Positions 53,833-62,899 of a stretch of 64,000 nt of DNA are shown here, in pieces. Location: positions 124,001 through 188,000 of the forward strand of contig NZ_WUEG01000001.1 of assembly GCF_010468565.1 (NCBI RefSeq). The letters are read 5' to 3'. This stretch comes from Allomuricauda sp. TY007 (GTDB lineage: Bacteria > Bacteroidota > Bacteroidia > Flavobacteriales > Flavobacteriaceae). A program made the translations under genes and the position numbers. The first letter of the stretch is position 1, and every line of letters starts with the position of its first letter. The notes under the pieces are model-generated. The model ran no database searches, had not been told where the DNA came from, and was given only the letters and a program-made list of their open reading frames with translations.

Positions 53833-54612
53833 TTACTTTAATGTAATTTTATCATAGCCCTTCGGCACTTTATAGGGGAAATTCATCGGTTTATTGAGTT
53901 CCAAGTTACGAAAACTCAAGTCTATCGTTGTCAGTGCACCTTTTTCTTCGGCTACTATTTTGATATCCTCTGGCAGCACATTTCCCGAAATATTCTGATA
54001 AGTATATTTGGCCATTAACTGTCTGGAATTTTCCGGTTGGGCTATTTCTTGTGTGGCTATTTTAAAGTTTTTGGGTTCCAATTGAAACAAGATTTTGAAG
54101 AGTTCCCTAGCCTTTTTTGGCTTTAGTTGATAGTTTCCATTGTACACTTCAGAATTGAATTTTTCCTTTCTTAAATCCAACACGGCATTCCCCAACAGCA
54201 GATTCTGTACTTTTTCAAAGTCGAGTTCTGTACCCAGTAAGTCGCTCAAATAGCTGAAATCGCCATCAAAATATTCGTTTTGGAGCTTGTTGTAGAAAGA
54301 CACCTTGTTCGGCGTAATATGTGCTTTGACCACGCCAAGGGGAGCGCTCATCCAAATGACCTTGTCCTTTTCCATTCGGAGGCTCACGTTTACGCCCTGT
54401 GAATCGTCGCCGTTGGCATAGTCGATCTTGACCCTACCCCTCAATGTTTTGAATTTAGATTGATTGGAATAATGCGCGTTGATGATGTTCTTTGCCGATA
54501 GTCGCGAGTTGACCTCTCCACCAGTTATGGACTTGGTACTTTTACAAGCCCCTAGAGTGAGAAGAAAAGCCGTCAAAACAGCAATTCGTGTTATGTTTTT
54601 ATGTAGGTTCAT
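53833..54612 (-). CDS. DUF4292 family lipoprotein
   Basis: A 259-aa lipoprotein (LTLGAC lipobox, Cys23). The mature part matches DUF4292, a beta-rich lipid-binding-like fold seen in Bacteroidota (KTLRGRVKIDYANGDDSQGV, VIWMSAPLGVVKAHI). It starts at the TPR stop (ATGA-type overlap of one base) and precedes the envC-like gene by one base. The placement suggests a role in the cell envelope; function not established. Confidence 0.82.
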   Translation of the reverse strand: MNLHKNITRIAVLTAFLLTLGACKSTKSITGGEVNSRLSAKNIINAHYSNQSKFKTLRGRVKIDYANGDDSQGVNVSLRMEKDKVIWMSAPLGVVKAHITPNKVSFYNKLQNEYFDGDFSYLSDLLGTELDFEKVQNLLLGNAVLDLRKEKFNSEVYNGNYQLKPKKARELFKILFQLEPKNFKIATQEIAQPENSRQLMAKYTYQNISGNVLPEDIKIVAEEKGALTTIDLSFRNLELNKPMNFPYKVPKGYDKITLK

Positions 54613-55529
54613 TATAATCCTGAATTGATTTTGTTCAAATATTCGTTTGCTTTTTGGGTGTTCCCAATTTTGGAATACCCTTCGGATAGCTGCTTGTAGA
54701 TTTTGTTCTTTAATCCTTCATCATCCAAAAGATAGTCAAGTCCGCTTTCCAAAACCTCTATACCTTTATTAGGATTTCCCGTATTGTTCAAAGATGTTCC
54801 GTAGGCGTAGTAAAAATAAGGCTGCAACGGATAAGAGTCCAACGCTTCTTGGGAATCGCTCAAAAGCGTTTCATATTCCGAGGCTGTTATCAATTGCTCC
54901 ATCTGAGCTTTCAACTGAGCCACAGGGTCGTCCAAATCTTCTTCTTTTTTAACGATAGGTGCGGTGTCCGGTTCTTTATCTTTTTGAAGGGAATCTTTTA
55001 TTTTTCCTTCGAGGTCTGATTTCAGTTGAGAGTTCTCCAAATCATCCAACACTTTTGAAGCTTCCCCGTACTTCTTCATTTTAAAAAGGGAAACGGCCAT
55101 ATTCTGCTGCAGTTTCTTGTTGTAGTAGGGTATGCGTTGTTTAATGCTTTCGATTGGGCTTCCTTGCTTGTCCAGAATGGTCAATAAATTGTCCAGATAC
55201 CAATAATCTTCAGGTTCCGATAACAGGGCTTCGATTGCATAGTCTTGGGCCTGCACGTACTTTTTATCGAACATATAAGCCTTGGCCAACTCGTAGTCCA
55301 CTACACTATTGTTCGGCTCCAGTTGTTTGCATTTTAGGAACAAATCCACGGCCCTATCGTAATTTTGGATACCTTTTTGCTTTAGGGCTTCAAAGAAGTT
55401 CTCTTGAAACTCGTCGGTATATTCTTCGAGGTAGACTTCGGCGCTTTCCTGTTCTTCTTGGGCATAGGTGCCGTAATGCATCATGATTGATGCTCCCAAA
55501 ACCATCCAAACAAGAAGTTTCTTTTTCAT
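54612..55529 (-). CDS. Tetratricopeptide repeat protein
   Basis: A 305-aa protein with signal peptide (KLLVWMVLGASIMMHYGTYAQ). TPR units start at NFFEALKQKGIQNYDRAVDLF and continue with VDYELAKAYMFDKKYVQAQD and ALDSYPLQPYFYYAYGTSLN, ending with GYSKIGNTQKANEYLNKI. A charged linker rich in Glu and Asp separates the two halves (about 190-215). It is probably a periplasmic scaffold in the flippase-dut-nucleotidyltransferase-envC operon. The partner proteins are unknown. Confidence 0.82.
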   Translation of the reverse strand: MKKKLLVWMVLGASIMMHYGTYAQEEQESAEVYLEEYTDEFQENFFEALKQKGIQNYDRAVDLFLKCKQLEPNNSVVDYELAKAYMFDKKYVQAQDYAIEALLSEPEDYWYLDNLLTILDKQGSPIESIKQRIPYYNKKLQQNMAVSLFKMKKYGEASKVLDDLENSQLKSDLEGKIKDSLQKDKEPDTAPIVKKEEDLDDPVAQLKAQMEQLITASEYETLLSDSQEALDSYPLQPYFYYAYGTSLNNTGNPNKGIEVLESGLDYLLDDEGLKNKIYKQLSEGYSKIGNTQKANEYLNKINSGL

Positions 55530-55573
55530 ATTAACATCCTAAGTCCCCATCCAACTAAAAATCCATTCTAAAG

Positions 55574-56590
55574 TTATTCCAAAACGGAATAATCTCCAAT
55601 ACTAATGGTCTCAAAATTACCATTATAAACAACGTGATTGCCGATCATAGCATTGTCCAAATTGGCATTGCTGATTTTACTATTGCTCTGGATCAAACTA
55701 TTTTTTATGGTTGAATTCTCTAAAACGGTATTCGCTCCAACCGAAACATACGGTCCGACCGTTGTGTTTTTAAGCACTACGTTTTCGCCAATAAAACAGG
55801 GTTCTATAATATTCGCATTTTCCTGTTTTACGGAATCGGCAATCATGTTTTCTCCTTCATTTTCCAGAAAGCCCAACATACGCTGATTGGTTTCTACAGT
55901 CACATTTTTATTGCCGCAGTCCATCCATTCATCCACTTTACCAGGAACAAATTTCATGCCCTTTTCCATCATCCGCTTTATGCCATCATTGATTTGATAT
56001 TCGCCGCCATGGGTAATGTCGTTGTCCAACACATGTTGAAGCTGGTTTTTGAGCACACCAACATCTTTAAAGTAATAAATACCGATTACCGCAAGGTCGG
56101 AAACAAACTCTTGTGGTTTCTCCACCAATTCAACAATTTCATTGGTACCGTTCAGTTTGACCACTCCATAAGCTTCTGGACGCTCTACTTGTTTTACCCA
56201 AATAACGCTATCGGCCGATTTGTCCAAATCAAAGTCGGCACGAATCAAGGTGTCGGCATAGGCAATTACTGCAGGCCCACTCAAGGACTCTTTGGCGCTC
56301 ATAATGGCGTGTCCCGTTCCAAGCGGTTTGTCCTGTCTGTAAATGGACCCTTTGGCTCCCAATTCACTTGCCAGCTCCATTAAACTTTCCACTACGTCGT
56401 CCCCAAAAAAGGCGGGGTCTCCCAATATGAAGGCAACTTCTTCGATAGGTTCTCCCAATACCTTGGCAATATCGCTCACCAATCGGTGAACAATGGGTTT
56501 GCCCGCAACGGGTATCAATGGTTTTGGAACTGTTAATGTATGTGGTCTTAAACGGGATCCTCTTCCCGCCATTGGAACTATTATTTTCAT
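55574..56590 (-). CDS. Sugar-phosphate nucleotidyltransferase
   Basis: A 338-aa enzyme with a nucleotidyltransferase domain starting KIIVPMAGRGSRLRPHTLTV (nucleotide-binding GxGxRxxP-like loop), followed by PKPLIPVAGKP. The C-terminal left-handed beta-helix (about 255-335) has hexapeptide runs such as VVLKNTTVGPYVSVGANTVL. It makes activated sugars (NDP-sugar) for cell-surface glycans. The sugar cannot be named; glucose-1-phosphate thymidylyltransferase type is likely. It lies downstream of dut with a dispersed repeat in the gap. Confidence 0.85.
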   Translation of the reverse strand: MKIIVPMAGRGSRLRPHTLTVPKPLIPVAGKPIVHRLVSDIAKVLGEPIEEVAFILGDPAFFGDDVVESLMELASELGAKGSIYRQDKPLGTGHAIMSAKESLSGPAVIAYADTLIRADFDLDKSADSVIWVKQVERPEAYGVVKLNGTNEIVELVEKPQEFVSDLAVIGIYYFKDVGVLKNQLQHVLDNDITHGGEYQINDGIKRMMEKGMKFVPGKVDEWMDCGNKNVTVETNQRMLGFLENEGENMIADSVKQENANIIEPCFIGENVVLKNTTVGPYVSVGANTVLENSTIKNSLIQSNSKISNANLDNAMIGNHVVYNGNFETISIGDYSVLE

Positions 56591-56640
56591 AGAAATGCCC
56601 GCAAAAGCGGATATCTTTTAAAGGTTATACTTTATTCAAC

Positions 56641-56662
56641 AGGGTCTCGACTGTGCTCGACC
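56641..56662. repeat. Dispersed palindromic repeat copy
   Basis: GTCTCGACTGTGCTCGACC is the reverse complement of the TCGAGCGCAGTCGA family seen at 10765 and 27162, with one base change, in the gap between dut and the nucleotidyltransferase gene. Confidence 0.55.
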
Positions 56663-56674
56663 TGACATTCTTCT

Positions 56675-57109
56675 CTATTTGGTGCCAGTGCTTCCAAATC
56701 CGCCTTCGCCCCTATCAGTATCGGAAAGGGTTTCGACTTCTTCCCACTCGGCTCGTTCGTGCTTGGCAATTACCATTTGGGCGATACGCTCCCCGTTTTC
56801 TATGGTAAAGTCTTCATTGGATAGGTTCACCAAGATCACCCCGACGTTTCCACGATAATCGGCATCGATGGTGCCAGGTGCATTAAGCACTGTAATCCCT
56901 TTTTTGGCTGCCAATCCGCTACGTGGTCGCACTTGTGCCTCATAACCCACGGGTAGTTCCATAAAAAGTCCTGTGGGGACAATGGCCCTCTCCAAAGGTT
57001 TTAAAGTTATGGGGGATTCTATATCCGCTCGTAAATCCATCCCTGCCGAGGCAAGTGTCTCGTAATGCGGCAACTTATGGCCCGATTTGTTTATGATCTT
57101 AATCTTCAC
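56675..57109 (-). CDS. dut: dUTP diphosphatase
   Basis: A 144-aa trimeric dUTPase that removes dUTP and supplies dUMP. All five motifs are visible: AGMDLRADI (1), [12 protein letters not shown] (2), [14 protein letters not shown] (3), [11 protein letters not shown] (4), and the C-terminal arm [10 protein letters not shown] (5). It overlaps the flippase gene by 11 bases and seems to belong to that operon, although its job is nucleotide sanitation. Confidence 0.95.
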   Translation of the reverse strand: MKIKIINKSGHKLPHYETLASAGMDLRADIESPITLKPLERAIVPTGLFMELPVGYEAQVRPRSGLAAKKGITVLNAPGTIDADYRGNVGVILVNLSNEDFTIENGERIAQMVIAKHERAEWEEVETLSDTDRGEGGFGSTGTK

Positions 57110-58568
57110 GTCTTATTAATATGCTTCGTAGTTTATCTCCTTCCATCTTATACACTAACCCCAAAAATAACAAAAACAGTATGCTGCCAGCTATTAAATT
57201 TCTATTAAAAACATAGAATGATAGTATTGAAAATATGAGTGATACGGATAGGTAAAACACAATCTTCCGCATGTTGTAGGGAACGGGGTAGTATTTTTTA
57301 CCAAAGTGATAGGATAGCACCATCATACTGGCATAGGCGGCCAAAGTAGCGAGGGCCGATGCCATATAACCAATCTTTGGAATAAGGCTTATATTGATGA
57401 TCAAGGTAATGATAGCCCCCACGGATGAAATATAAGCCCCGAACTTGGTCCGATCGGTTACCTTGTACCAAACGGATAGGTTGTGGTAGATGCCCAAACA
57501 GAAGCTGGCCAAAAGTATGATGGGAACCACATCCAAGGCTTCCCAGTACACTGGGTTGTTGAGGAGCAATTTTCCCAAGACATCGATAAAAACGATAACC
57601 CCCAAAAGAATGATGCTGCCCAGAATTACAAAGTAATTGGTAATCTGTGCGTATGTTTTTTGTGGCTTTTCGCTCTTGGCATGACTAAAGAAAAAGGGTT
57701 CTACACCCATTCTGAAGGCAGTTCCAAACAGCGTCATGAAGAGTGCCAATTTATAGCAGGCTCCGTATTTCCCCACTTCGCTCTCTGCAATGTCTGGTGG
57801 GAGTAGTTCGGTGAGCAAAATCTTATCCAATACCTCGTTTATGGTAAAAGCTATTCCTGCCACAAGGATGGGACCTGCATATTTCATCATTTGCTTCCAA
57901 ATATCAAGGTCGAATTTATAGGACGCCTTAATATAGGTGGGAAGCAAAATCAACAATGTTACCCCGCTGGCAATAACGTTCGATATCAAAACGTAATGGA
58001 TTTCCCAATTGGGCTTATAAATAGATGCCATAAAGCCTGACCCTGACTCTTTCACCATCTGTGGGAGTACAAGCAGGAAAAAAACGTTAAAAGCCACATT
58101 AATGGCTACATTAATGGTTTTAATCACCGCATACTTCATGGGTTTTTCGTTGGCCCTGAGCAATGCAAACGGGATAATCACCACGGCATCCAGCACTAAA
58201 ATATAGGTGGTAAACTTGAGGTAATCGGCATTGATGTTGGTAATACCTGAAAGCCATTCTTTTAGGGAAAGGGCCAAAATCAAAAACAAAAAAGAAGAAC
58301 CCAATAAGGATATCAGCGATGTGGAAATTACTTTTGCCTTGTCCCCGCTTTTATGATAGAAACGAAAAAATGCCGTTTCCATTCCATAGGCCAAGAACAC
58401 ATTAAAAATGGCAATCCATGCATATATATTGGTGTACTGTCCATATCCTGATGCATTCTCGAAAACTGCGGTGTACAACGGAAGCAGGAAGAAAGAAATG
58501 ACCCTTGGCATTACCGTGGCCAAACCATAGATAAATGTCTGTTTAAAAAGCCTTTTTAATGGATTCAA
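57099..58568 (-). CDS. Polysaccharide flippase (MATE-like, oligosaccharide flippase family)
   Basis: A 489-aa membrane protein with about fourteen hydrophobic helices. It starts [32 protein letters not shown], typical of Wzx/MATE-type exporters that flip lipid-linked sugars across the inner membrane. It is the first gene of the minus-strand envelope operon, and dut overlaps its end by 11 bases. Loss or variation of specificity cannot be judged. Confidence 0.87.
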   Translation of the reverse strand: MNPLKRLFKQTFIYGLATVMPRVISFFLLPLYTAVFENASGYGQYTNIYAWIAIFNVFLAYGMETAFFRFYHKSGDKAKVISTSLISLLGSSFLFLILALSLKEWLSGITNINADYLKFTTYILVLDAVVIIPFALLRANEKPMKYAVIKTINVAINVAFNVFFLLVLPQMVKESGSGFMASIYKPNWEIHYVLISNVIASGVTLLILLPTYIKASYKFDLDIWKQMMKYAGPILVAGIAFTINEVLDKILLTELLPPDIAESEVGKYGACYKLALFMTLFGTAFRMGVEPFFFSHAKSEKPQKTYAQITNYFVILGSIILLGVIVFIDVLGKLLLNNPVYWEALDVVPIILLASFCLGIYHNLSVWYKVTDRTKFGAYISSVGAIITLIINISLIPKIGYMASALATLAAYASMMVLSYHFGKKYYPVPYNMRKIVFYLSVSLIFSILSFYVFNRNLIAGSILFLLFLGLVYKMEGDKLRSILIRRED

Positions 58569-58654
58569 TAGGTGTTGCTTCTTTAAAAACCTTGATTAGG
58601 TGGCTACAAGTTACGCAAAAGCCATTATTACCTAAACCTTATTGCCTTAAGAAA

Positions 58655-58682
58655 AACAAAAAAGACCACCCGTTAGGTGGCC
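58655..58682 (-). terminator. Intrinsic terminator of the ATP synthase operon
   Basis: On the minus strand, GGCCACC and GGTGGTC pair around TAACG, followed by TTTTTTG. It lies 25 bases after the atpG stop. Confidence 0.85.
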
Positions 58683-58706
58683 TTTATATATTGATTAAGT
58701 TCTATC

Positions 58707-59567
58707 CTAGTTATTCAATGCCTCTGCACCACCAACAATTTCCAAGATTTCGTTGGTAATCGCTGCCTGACGGGCCTTGTTATAAGTCAATTTTAATTCA
58801 TCCCTAAGTTCGGCGGCATTATCGGTTGCCTTGTGCATCGCTGTCATACGGGCGCCGTGCTCACTCGCAAAGGAATCCCTGATCGCTTTGAACAATTGTG
58901 TTTTTAAGGATTTAGGAATCAATTCCTTAACGATTTCCACTTTGGATGGCTCAAAAATGTAATCCGCTGCGATGGCCTCATCACCTTCTGCTCCAACGAT
59001 GGGCAAGAACTGTTCGGTCATTACAATCTGCGTAGCGGCATTCTTAAACTTGTTGTACACTAATTCAATTTTGTCGTAATCACCTTTAGTGAACAAACGC
59101 ATTAACAATTCAGCGATTTCCGCAACGTTGTCAAAGGTCAAATCATCGTATACACGGCTCTGGTCACCCAAAATGGTGTGTCTTTTTCTAAGGATATCGT
59201 TTCCTTTTTTACCAATGGTATAGAAATCGACTTGTTTGCCCGGATATTTTTTAGATACCAAATTGTTGCTCTGCTTGATGATATTTGAATTGAATCCACC
59301 ACAAAGGCCCCTGTTCGAGGTAATGGCAACGACCAAAACTTTGTTCACGGGTCTTTTATCAGCGTATTCACTTCCGCCATCCCCTTCCAAGCTGGCACTA
59401 AGTCCTTGCAAAAGCTCGGTCAGCTTATCGGAATAGGGGCGCATCGCTGTAATAGCATCCTGCGCTTTCTTCAACTTGGCAGCAGACACCATTTTCATGG
59501 CACTGGTAATCTGCATCGTTGAAGAGATGGATGATATCCTGTTACGTATTTCCTTTAGATTTGCCAT
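58707..59567 (-). CDS. atpG: ATP synthase gamma subunit
   Basis: A 286-aa central stalk subunit of the F1 sector, rotating inside the alpha/beta ring. Family motifs include the N-terminal coiled helix (ISSISSTMQITSAMKMVSAAKL), TSNRGLCGGFNSNI and the C-terminal MTAMHKATDNAAELRDELKLTYNKARQAAITNEI. Length and ends are normal. In this operon a four-helix-bundle pseudogene lies between atpA and atpG, separating them by nearly 400 bases. Confidence 0.96.
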   Translation of the reverse strand: MANLKEIRNRISSISSTMQITSAMKMVSAAKLKKAQDAITAMRPYSDKLTELLQGLSASLEGDGGSEYADKRPVNKVLVVAITSNRGLCGGFNSNIIKQSNNLVSKKYPGKQVDFYTIGKKGNDILRKRHTILGDQSRVYDDLTFDNVAEIAELLMRLFTKGDYDKIELVYNKFKNAATQIVMTEQFLPIVGAEGDEAIAADYIFEPSKVEIVKELIPKSLKTQLFKAIRDSFASEHGARMTAMHKATDNAAELRDELKLTYNKARQAAITNEILEIVGGAEALNN

Positions 59568-59597
59568 TGTTTTAAATTATGGGTTATGAGTGTTGAG
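59568..59597 (-). repeat. Border modules between the four-helix-bundle relic and atpG
   Basis: GGGTTATGAGTGTTGAGTTAAGAGTT, read across 59581-59606, repeats words found inverted on the other side of the relic. Confidence 0.5.
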
Positions 59598-59937
59598 TTA
59601 AGAGTTTTTGACTATTGCTACTATGATACGCATTAACTCTTCACACCTATCCATCAAATCATTGGGAACTTCTCTGCCGGTAGCTTCTAAAATTTCTAGC
59701 CAATACTTTGTTTCATCAGCCTCCTTTAAAGCTTATCCCAAATTTATTTTTAAAATCCTTTGCGCTAACCCCTCTTTGTGCTTCTCTAGTATTTGCTCCT
59801 ATGCTAGTACCGCTTTTCAGCAATTGAGAGGCTATCTCAAAATCTTTATTCTTCTTTAGTTCATCACAGTAATGGACAATTTTACAAGCAAACTCGAAAC
59901 TTTTGATTCTTACAGGACTATTTTCAAGTTTACCCAT
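59598..59937 (-). pseudogene. Four-helix-bundle gene with one-base frameshift, inside the ATP synthase operon
   Basis: The 5' frame encodes SPVRIKSFEFACKIVHYCDE, LLKSGTSIGANTREAQRGVS and AKDFKNKFGI, then reads SFKGG and stops. Removing one A from ATAAGCT near 59735 restores ALKEADETKYWLEILEATGR and a normal C-terminus ending at 59598. The repaired product would be about 112 aa, like the intact copy at 32125. It lies between atpA and atpG, in the same direction. The frameshift should be checked, as it could be a sequencing error. Confidence 0.85.
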
Positions 59938-59961
59938 AACCCATCACTCTGAACTCTTAAC
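59938..59961 (-). repeat. Border modules between atpA and the four-helix-bundle relic
   Basis: On the minus strand GTTAAGAGTTCAGAGTGATGGGTT; the words GTTAAGAGTT and ATGGGTTATG reappear inverted and reordered after the relic. Confidence 0.5.
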
Positions 59962-61542
59962 TTAACCTTTATACTTACTTGAAAGATCCTTGCAAACAGC
60001 CGTCAATGTTTCAGTTACCTCGTCGGTCAATTTACCGGCTTTAAGGGTGTCCAACACATCTCTGTGCTTAGCGTTCAAGAACTCCAAGTAATCTTTTTCA
60101 AATTCTTTTACCTTGTCCACAGGAACATTCCTTAACAAGTTCTTGGAACCTGCAAAGATGATGGCCACCTGATCTTCTACGGTAAACGGATCATTCTGTC
60201 CTTGTTTCAATATCTCAACGTTTCTACGTCCTTTTTCGATTACGTTCAAGGTTGCGGCATCCAAATCGGAACCGAACTTGGCGAAAGCTTCCAATTCACG
60301 GAACTGGGCTTGGTCAAGCTTCAATGTACCTGCTACTTTCTTCATGGACTTGATCTGCGCGGAACCACCCACACGGGATACTGAGATACCCACGTTGATC
60401 GCAGGACGGACCCCTTGGTTGAACAAGTCTTGCTCCAAGAATATCTGTCCATCGGTAATGGAAATTACGTTGGTCGGGATATAGGCAGAAACGTCACCAG
60501 CCTGTGTTTCGATGATAGGAAGTGCAGTCAATGAACCTCCACCTTTTACCATGGGTTTCAAAACTTCGGGAAGGTCGTTCATGTTCTTAGCGATATCGTC
60601 ATCGGCAATTACCTTCGCCGCACGCTCCAATAATCTTGAGTGCAAGAAGAAAACGTCACCAGGATACGCTTCACGTCCTGGGGGTCTTCTCAACAACAAG
60701 GATACCTCACGATAAGCAACCGCTTGTTTTGATAAATCATCATAGATGATCAAAGCCGGACGGCCTGTATCCCTGAAGAACTCACCTATAGCTGCACCAG
60801 CAAATGGAGCATATACCTGCATCGGAGCAGGGTCGGAAGCGTTGGCGGCCACAATGGTGGTATAGGCCAATGCCCCTTTTTCTTCCAAAGTATTGGCGAT
60901 TGCGGCTACGGTAGATGCTTTTTGTCCTATGGCAACGTAGATACAATACACGGGCTCACCTGCATCGTAAAATTCTTTTTGATTAAGGATGGTATCGATA
61001 CAAACTGTCGTTTTACCAGTTTGCTTATCACCGATTACCAATTCCCTTTGTCCACGACCAACCGGAATCATGGCATCAATCGCCTTGACACCTGTTTGCA
61101 ATGGCTCGTTTACTGGTTGTCTAAAAATTACACCTGGAGCTTTGCGTTCCAAGGGCATCTCATAGGTTTCACCAGAAATGGGCCCTTTACCATCGATTGG
61201 TTTTCCCAAAGTATCCACCACACGACCAACAATTCCTTCACCCACATTGATAGAGGCAATACGCTCGGTTCTTTTTACCGTTGCGCCTTCCACGATTTCT
61301 TTGGACGGGCCCAACAATACAACACCTACGTTGTCCTCCTCCAGGTTCAAAACGATTCCCTGCATTCCGCCGTCAAACTCCACCAATTCCCCGTATTGAA
61401 CATTGGCAAGTCCATACACACGGGCAATACCATCACCTACTTGTAATACGGTACCTACTTCATCCAATGAAGCGGATGCTTCGTAACCTGATAACTGTTT
61501 TTTCAAAATTGCTGATACCTCAGCGGCTTTTACTCCTGCCAT
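59962..61542 (-). CDS. atpA: ATP synthase alpha subunit
   Basis: A 526-aa non-catalytic nucleotide-binding subunit of F1. The P-loop is GDKQTGKTT (171-179), and [19 protein letters not shown] and [30 protein letters not shown] are family signatures. It begins two bases after the atpH stop. The beta subunit gene atpD is not in this window, consistent with the split ATP synthase loci of Bacteroidota. Confidence 0.97.
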   Translation of the reverse strand: MAGVKAAEVSAILKKQLSGYEASASLDEVGTVLQVGDGIARVYGLANVQYGELVEFDGGMQGIVLNLEEDNVGVVLLGPSKEIVEGATVKRTERIASINVGEGIVGRVVDTLGKPIDGKGPISGETYEMPLERKAPGVIFRQPVNEPLQTGVKAIDAMIPVGRGQRELVIGDKQTGKTTVCIDTILNQKEFYDAGEPVYCIYVAIGQKASTVAAIANTLEEKGALAYTTIVAANASDPAPMQVYAPFAGAAIGEFFRDTGRPALIIYDDLSKQAVAYREVSLLLRRPPGREAYPGDVFFLHSRLLERAAKVIADDDIAKNMNDLPEVLKPMVKGGGSLTALPIIETQAGDVSAYIPTNVISITDGQIFLEQDLFNQGVRPAINVGISVSRVGGSAQIKSMKKVAGTLKLDQAQFRELEAFAKFGSDLDAATLNVIEKGRRNVEILKQGQNDPFTVEDQVAIIFAGSKNLLRNVPVDKVKEFEKDYLEFLNAKHRDVLDTLKAGKLTDEVTETLTAVCKDLSSKYKG

Positions 61543-61544
61543 TT

Positions 61545-62084
61545 TTATAGACTATTTGTAAATTCTCTTTTTAATCCGTTCAATTTGTTTGCGATGCTCG
61601 CATCGTATTGGGTATCTCCTACCCTTAGCACAAATCCTCCGATGATGCTCTCATCGATTTTATTCTCCAAAGTGACCTTGTTTCCAGTCGCCTTGGTCAC
61701 AGTTTCCAAAATTTTCTTCTCCAATTCGGAGGTCAATGGAACCGCTGTTGTAACATAGGCTACCTCTTCGCCCTTCAATTTTTCGTTAAGGATGATGTAT
61801 TTAAAGGCCACTTCCTGTAACATTGCTATTCTCTTATTGCCGATCAAGGTTTGAAGAAGACCTTTGGTGATTTCATTGGCTCCGCTGAAGATTTCCAACA
61901 AACTGTTCTTTTTTACCTCTGATTTTATGACCGGGCTCTCCAACATATTTTGAAGCTCCACGCTCTCAGAAATGGTCGCAGCTATCTCCCGCATGTCCTT
62001 TTCCACGGCATCGGCCGCTTTGCTTTCGACTGCGAAATCCAAGGTTGCTTTTGCGTAACGTATGGCTGCCCTGTTTTGGTTCAT
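61545..62084 (-). CDS. atpH: ATP synthase delta subunit
   Basis: A 179-aa stator subunit joining the peripheral stalk to F1 (OSCP-like). The N-terminal helical domain starts [17 protein letters not shown], and the C-terminal part contains [30 protein letters not shown], the family signature. It lies between atpF and atpA with gaps of six and two bases, so translation is likely coupled. Confidence 0.95.
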   Translation of the reverse strand: MNQNRAAIRYAKATLDFAVESKAADAVEKDMREIAATISESVELQNMLESPVIKSEVKKNSLLEIFSGANEITKGLLQTLIGNKRIAMLQEVAFKYIILNEKLKGEEVAYVTTAVPLTSELEKKILETVTKATGNKVTLENKIDESIIGGFVLRVGDTQYDASIANKLNGLKREFTNSL

Positions 62085-62090
62085 GGTCTT

Positions 62091-62591
62091 CTAGTTCAGT
62101 TTAATATCGCCCAACATATCCTCGACCAACTTTTCTTGCTTGTCTTTATCGGATAGTTCTTGTTTAATTACTTTTTCGGCAATCTCTACAGATAAGTTTG
62201 CTACCTGAGCCTTAATATCGGCAACAGCGGCTTTCTTTTCGCTTTCGATAGTAGCTTGGGCCTGCTTGATCATTTTATCGCCTTCCACTTGTGCTTGCTC
62301 CTTGGCTTCGGAAATGATACTGGCCTTTATATCTCTTGCTTCTTTTAGCAAAACATCCCTTTCGGCTCTGGCTTCTTTTAAAAGTCTTTCACTGTCGGCA
62401 GTAACGTTCTGCATTTCTTTCTTGGCAGCTTCTGCAGCGTCAAGGGCATCTTTAATGCCTTCTTCACGTTTTTCAACGGAATTCATTATAGGTTTCCAAG
62501 CATATTTGGCCATGATGAATATCAAAACCAACATGATTAATGTTTGCATTACAAACAAGCCTGGGGAAAAATCGTTTAATAATTGTTCCAT
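62091..62591 (-). CDS. atpF: ATP synthase b subunit
   Basis: A 166-aa peripheral stalk subunit. One N-terminal helix (LFVMQTLIMLVLIFIMAKYAWKPIM) anchors it in the membrane. The rest is a long Ala/Glu/Lys-rich helix that dimerises and contacts delta. A stable hairpin lies just upstream, between atpE and atpF, which may reduce its level relative to the c subunit. Confidence 0.95.
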   Translation of the reverse strand: MEQLLNDFSPGLFVMQTLIMLVLIFIMAKYAWKPIMNSVEKREEGIKDALDAAEAAKKEMQNVTADSERLLKEARAERDVLLKEARDIKASIISEAKEQAQVEGDKMIKQAQATIESEKKAAVADIKAQVANLSVEIAEKVIKQELSDKDKQEKLVEDMLGDIKLN

Positions 62592-62608
62592 AACTAAATT
62601 AAAATTTA

Positions 62609-62651
62609 AAAGGCTGCCGATAGATAACCAACCGTTACCATCGGCAGCTTA
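62609..62651 (-). promoter_or_regulatory. Strong hairpin in the atpE-atpF gap
   Basis: GCTGCCGAT (62648-62640) and ATCGGCAGC (62621-62613) pair perfectly on the minus strand, with an inner GTAAC/GTTAT helix, then CTTTTAAATTTT. It could be an attenuator or an RNase-protecting 3' end for the atpBE message. Confidence 0.6.
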
Positions 62652-62669
62652 ATGATTTTGCTTTTTGGA

Positions 62670-62882
<213 letters not shown>

Positions 62883-62899
62883 TTAAAAATAAACTCAAT

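Noticed and set aside
59716..59937. 73-aa independent small gene in the ATP synthase operon
   Set aside because: The frame is the first two thirds of a four-helix-bundle gene cut by a one-base shift; the rest of the family sequence follows in the next frame.
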